A DNA stretch of 64,000 nt. Origin: Mycobacterium bohemicum DSM 44277 (GTDB taxonomy: Bacteria; Actinomycetota; Actinomycetes; Mycobacteriales; Mycobacteriaceae). Of this stretch, positions 62,495-64,000 are shown one piece after another; the first letter of the stretch is position 1; each line of letters opens with the position of its first letter. The notes under the pieces are model-generated. The model did not search any database, had not been told where the DNA came from, and saw nothing but the letters and a program-made list of their open reading frames with translations. The stretch covers positions 297,976 to 361,975 of the forward strand of contig NZ_CSTD01000003.1 in assembly GCF_001053185.1 (NCBI RefSeq), written 5' to 3'. The translations under genes were made by a program, and so were the position numbers.

Positions 62495-64000
62495 TCATTT
62501 GATTTCGGCGAGCACCGTGCCCTGGGTGATGGCGGCACCGGCCTCGACCGCGAGCCCGGTGATGGTGCCGTCCTTGTGCGCGGTGACCGGGTTCTCCATC
62601 TTCATCGCCTCGAGGACCACCACGAGGTCGCCGGTGGAGACTTCCTGGCCCTCCTCGACGGCCACCTTCACCACGGTGCCCTGCATGGGCGCGGTCACGG
62701 CGTCGCCGGAGGCCGCGGCCCCCGCGTGCGACCCGCGCTTGCGCGGCTTGGGCTTCTTGCGGATCACGCCGGCCGGGTCGGCGGCACCGTTGGACAGCGC
62801 CAGGTCGCCCGGCAGCGACACCTCCAGCCGCCGGCCGCCCACCTCGACGACCACCTTCTGCCGCGGCCGCGCGTCGTCCTCGTCGAGCGGGTCGCCGGCG
62901 GTGAACGGCTCGACGGTGTTGTTCCACTCGGTCTCGATCCAGCGGGTGTGCACCGTGAAGCCGTTCTCGTCGCCGATGAACGCCGGGTCGGACACCACGG
63001 CGCGGTGGAACGGGATGACCGTCGCCAGGCCTTCGACCTCGAACTCCGCCAGGGCGCGGCGGGCGCGCGCCAGCGCCTCCTGGCGGGAGGCGCCGTACAC
63101 GATGAGCTTGGCCAGCATCGAGTCGAACTGGCCGCCGATCACCGAGCCGGTCTCGACGCCGGAGTCCAGCCGCACGCCCGGACCGGTCGGTGGGTGGAAC
63201 TTGGTGACGGGCCCGGGGGCGGGCAGGAAGTTGCGGCCGGCGTCCTCGCCGTTGATCCGGAACTCGATGGCGTGCCCCCGGGGCGTCGGGTCCTCGGTGA
63301 TGTCGAGCTTCTCGCCGTTGGCGATCTTGAACTGCTGCAGCACCAGGTCGATCCCGGCGGTCTCCTCGGTCACCGGGTGCTCGACCTGCAGGCGGGTGTT
63401 GACCTCCAGGAACGAGATCAGGCCGTCCTGGCCGACGAGGTATTCGACCGTGCCGGCGCCGTAGTAGTGGGCCTCCTTGCAGATCCGCTTCGCCGACTCG
63501 TGGATCTCCTTGCGCTGCGCCTCGGTCAGAAACGGCGCCGGCGCCTCCTCGACCAGCTTCTGGAAGCGGCGCTGCAGCGAGCAGTCGCGGGTGCCCGCGA
63601 CCACGACGTTGCCGTGCTGGTCGGCGATCACCTGCGCCTCGACGTGGCGCGGCTTGTCCAGGTAGCGCTCGACGAAGCACTCGCCGCGGCCGAACGCCGA
63701 CACCGCCTCGCGGACCGCCGACTCGTAGAGCTCGGGGATCTCCTCGAGGGTGCGGGCGACCTTCATGCCCTTACCGCCGCCGCCGAACGCCGCCTTGATC
63801 GCGATCGGGACGCCGTACTCCCGGGCGAAGGCCACCACCTCGTCGGCGTCCTTGACCGGGTCCGGGGTGCCGGGCACCAGCGGGGCCTGCGCGCGGGCGG
63901 CGATGTGGCGGGCGGTGACCTTGTCACCGAGGTCGCGGATGGACTGCGGGCTGGGCCCGATCCAGATCAGGCCGGCGTCGATCACGGCCTGGGCGAAGTC
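62495..64000 (-). CDS. accA3: Acyl-CoA carboxylase biotin-carboxylase/carrier subunit AccA3 (5'-partial)
   Basis: The frame continues past base 64000; about 500 of roughly 600 residues are present. The biotin carboxylase part has the ATP-grasp Gly loop [21 protein letters not shown] [23 protein letters not shown] ... [17 protein letters not shown]. The C-terminal carrier domain has the biotinylation site EAMKMENP. It supplies carboxybiotin for fatty and mycolic acid precursor synthesis with AccD partners. Position after sigF matches Rv3285. The gap 62306-62494 upstream of the STAS gene holds no visible gene. Confidence 0.95.
   Translation of the reverse strand, partial: DFAQAVIDAGLIWIGPSPQSIRDLGDKVTARHIAARAQAPLVPGTPDPVKDADEVVAFAREYGVPIAIKAAFGGGGKGMKVARTLEEIPELYESAVREAVSAFGRGECFVERYLDKPRHVEAQVIADQHGNVVVAGTRDCSLQRRFQKLVEEAPAPFLTEAQRKEIHESAKRICKEAHYYGAGTVEYLVGQDGLISFLEVNTRLQVEHPVTEETAGIDLVLQQFKIANGEKLDITEDPTPRGHAIEFRINGEDAGRNFLPAPGPVTKFHPPTGPGVRLDSGVETGSVIGGQFDSMLAKLIVYGASRQEALARARRALAEFEVEGLATVIPFHRAVVSDPAFIGDENGFTVHTRWIETEWNNTVEPFTAGDPLDEDDARPRQKVVVEVGGRRLEVSLPGDLALSNGAADPAGVIRKKPKPRKRGSHAGAAASGDAVTAPMQGTVVKVAVEEGQEVSTGDLVVVLEAMKMENPVTAHKDGTITGLAVEAGAAITQGTVLAEIK

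Overview
The window is high-GC actinobacterial DNA from a slow-growing, non-tuberculous Mycobacterium. This rests on PE and PPE proteins, DUF732 secreted proteins, a 13E12-repeat gene, the mycofactocin cluster and the rsbW-sigF pair. Gene order follows M. tuberculosis in two blocks. Positions 1 to about 26250 parallel Rv0690c-Rv0713 (mycofactocin, S10 ribosomal operon, arylsulfatase, formylglycine-generating enzyme, DUF4436). Positions 48200 to 64000 parallel, in inverted orientation, Rv3301c-Rv3285 (phoU, atsB, lpqC, lhr, tetR, rsbW, sigF, accA3).

Layout. 1-909: C-terminal part of a D-2-hydroxyacid dehydrogenase. 921-8943: mycofactocin locus, with MftR and a DUF2332 protein on the minus strand and mftA-B-C-D-E-F-G on the plus strand; mftC and mftD are damaged at their junction. 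8946-12392: a PE gene, a DHA2-type drug exporter and its divergent TetR regulator. 12739-18164: eleven ribosomal protein genes, rpsJ to rpsQ, closed by a strong hairpin. 18271-26253: sulfatase, its formylglycine-generating enzyme, three DUF4436 membrane proteins and a PstS lipoprotein. 26263-40367: a 13E12/HNH gene split by a 12.5 kb integrative element. 40583-48080: two PPE genes, then a mosaic of gene fragments with a few intact genes. 48208-64000: PhoU, a NitT/TauT-type ABC transporter, atsB and lpqC, truncated lhr, pstS and DUF732 genes, the sigma F module and the C-terminal part of accA3.

The main item of interest is the element at 27483-40004. It is bounded by attL and attR sites from which a symmetric attP can be rebuilt: 15 bp perfect inverted arms, 6 bp, core ACAT, 6 bp, then the other arm. 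It carries a large serine integrase with an apparently leaderless promoter next to the P' arm, an excisionase-like protein, a WhiB-like protein, a primase/helicase with an embedded 9-bp-period iteron cluster, large and small terminase subunits, and an HNH protein. It has no recognisable capsid, portal or tail gene. It resembles the M. tuberculosis phiRv1 class, which uses a serine integrase and inserts into REP13E12 repeats, and looks like a phage satellite.

A second striking feature is a set of about eight abrupt gene-to-gene junctions: mftC/mftD, PPE/glutamate synthase, ctpI/quinone oxidoreductase, lipoprotein/mgtA-type ATPase, DUF1269-type/PE, PE/atsB, inside pstS, and lhr/DUF732. Several have short shared sequence at the joint. 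They may be real microhomology deletions or assembly chimeras; raw reads would decide. All function calls come from reading the sequence and remembered family features. No database search was run.
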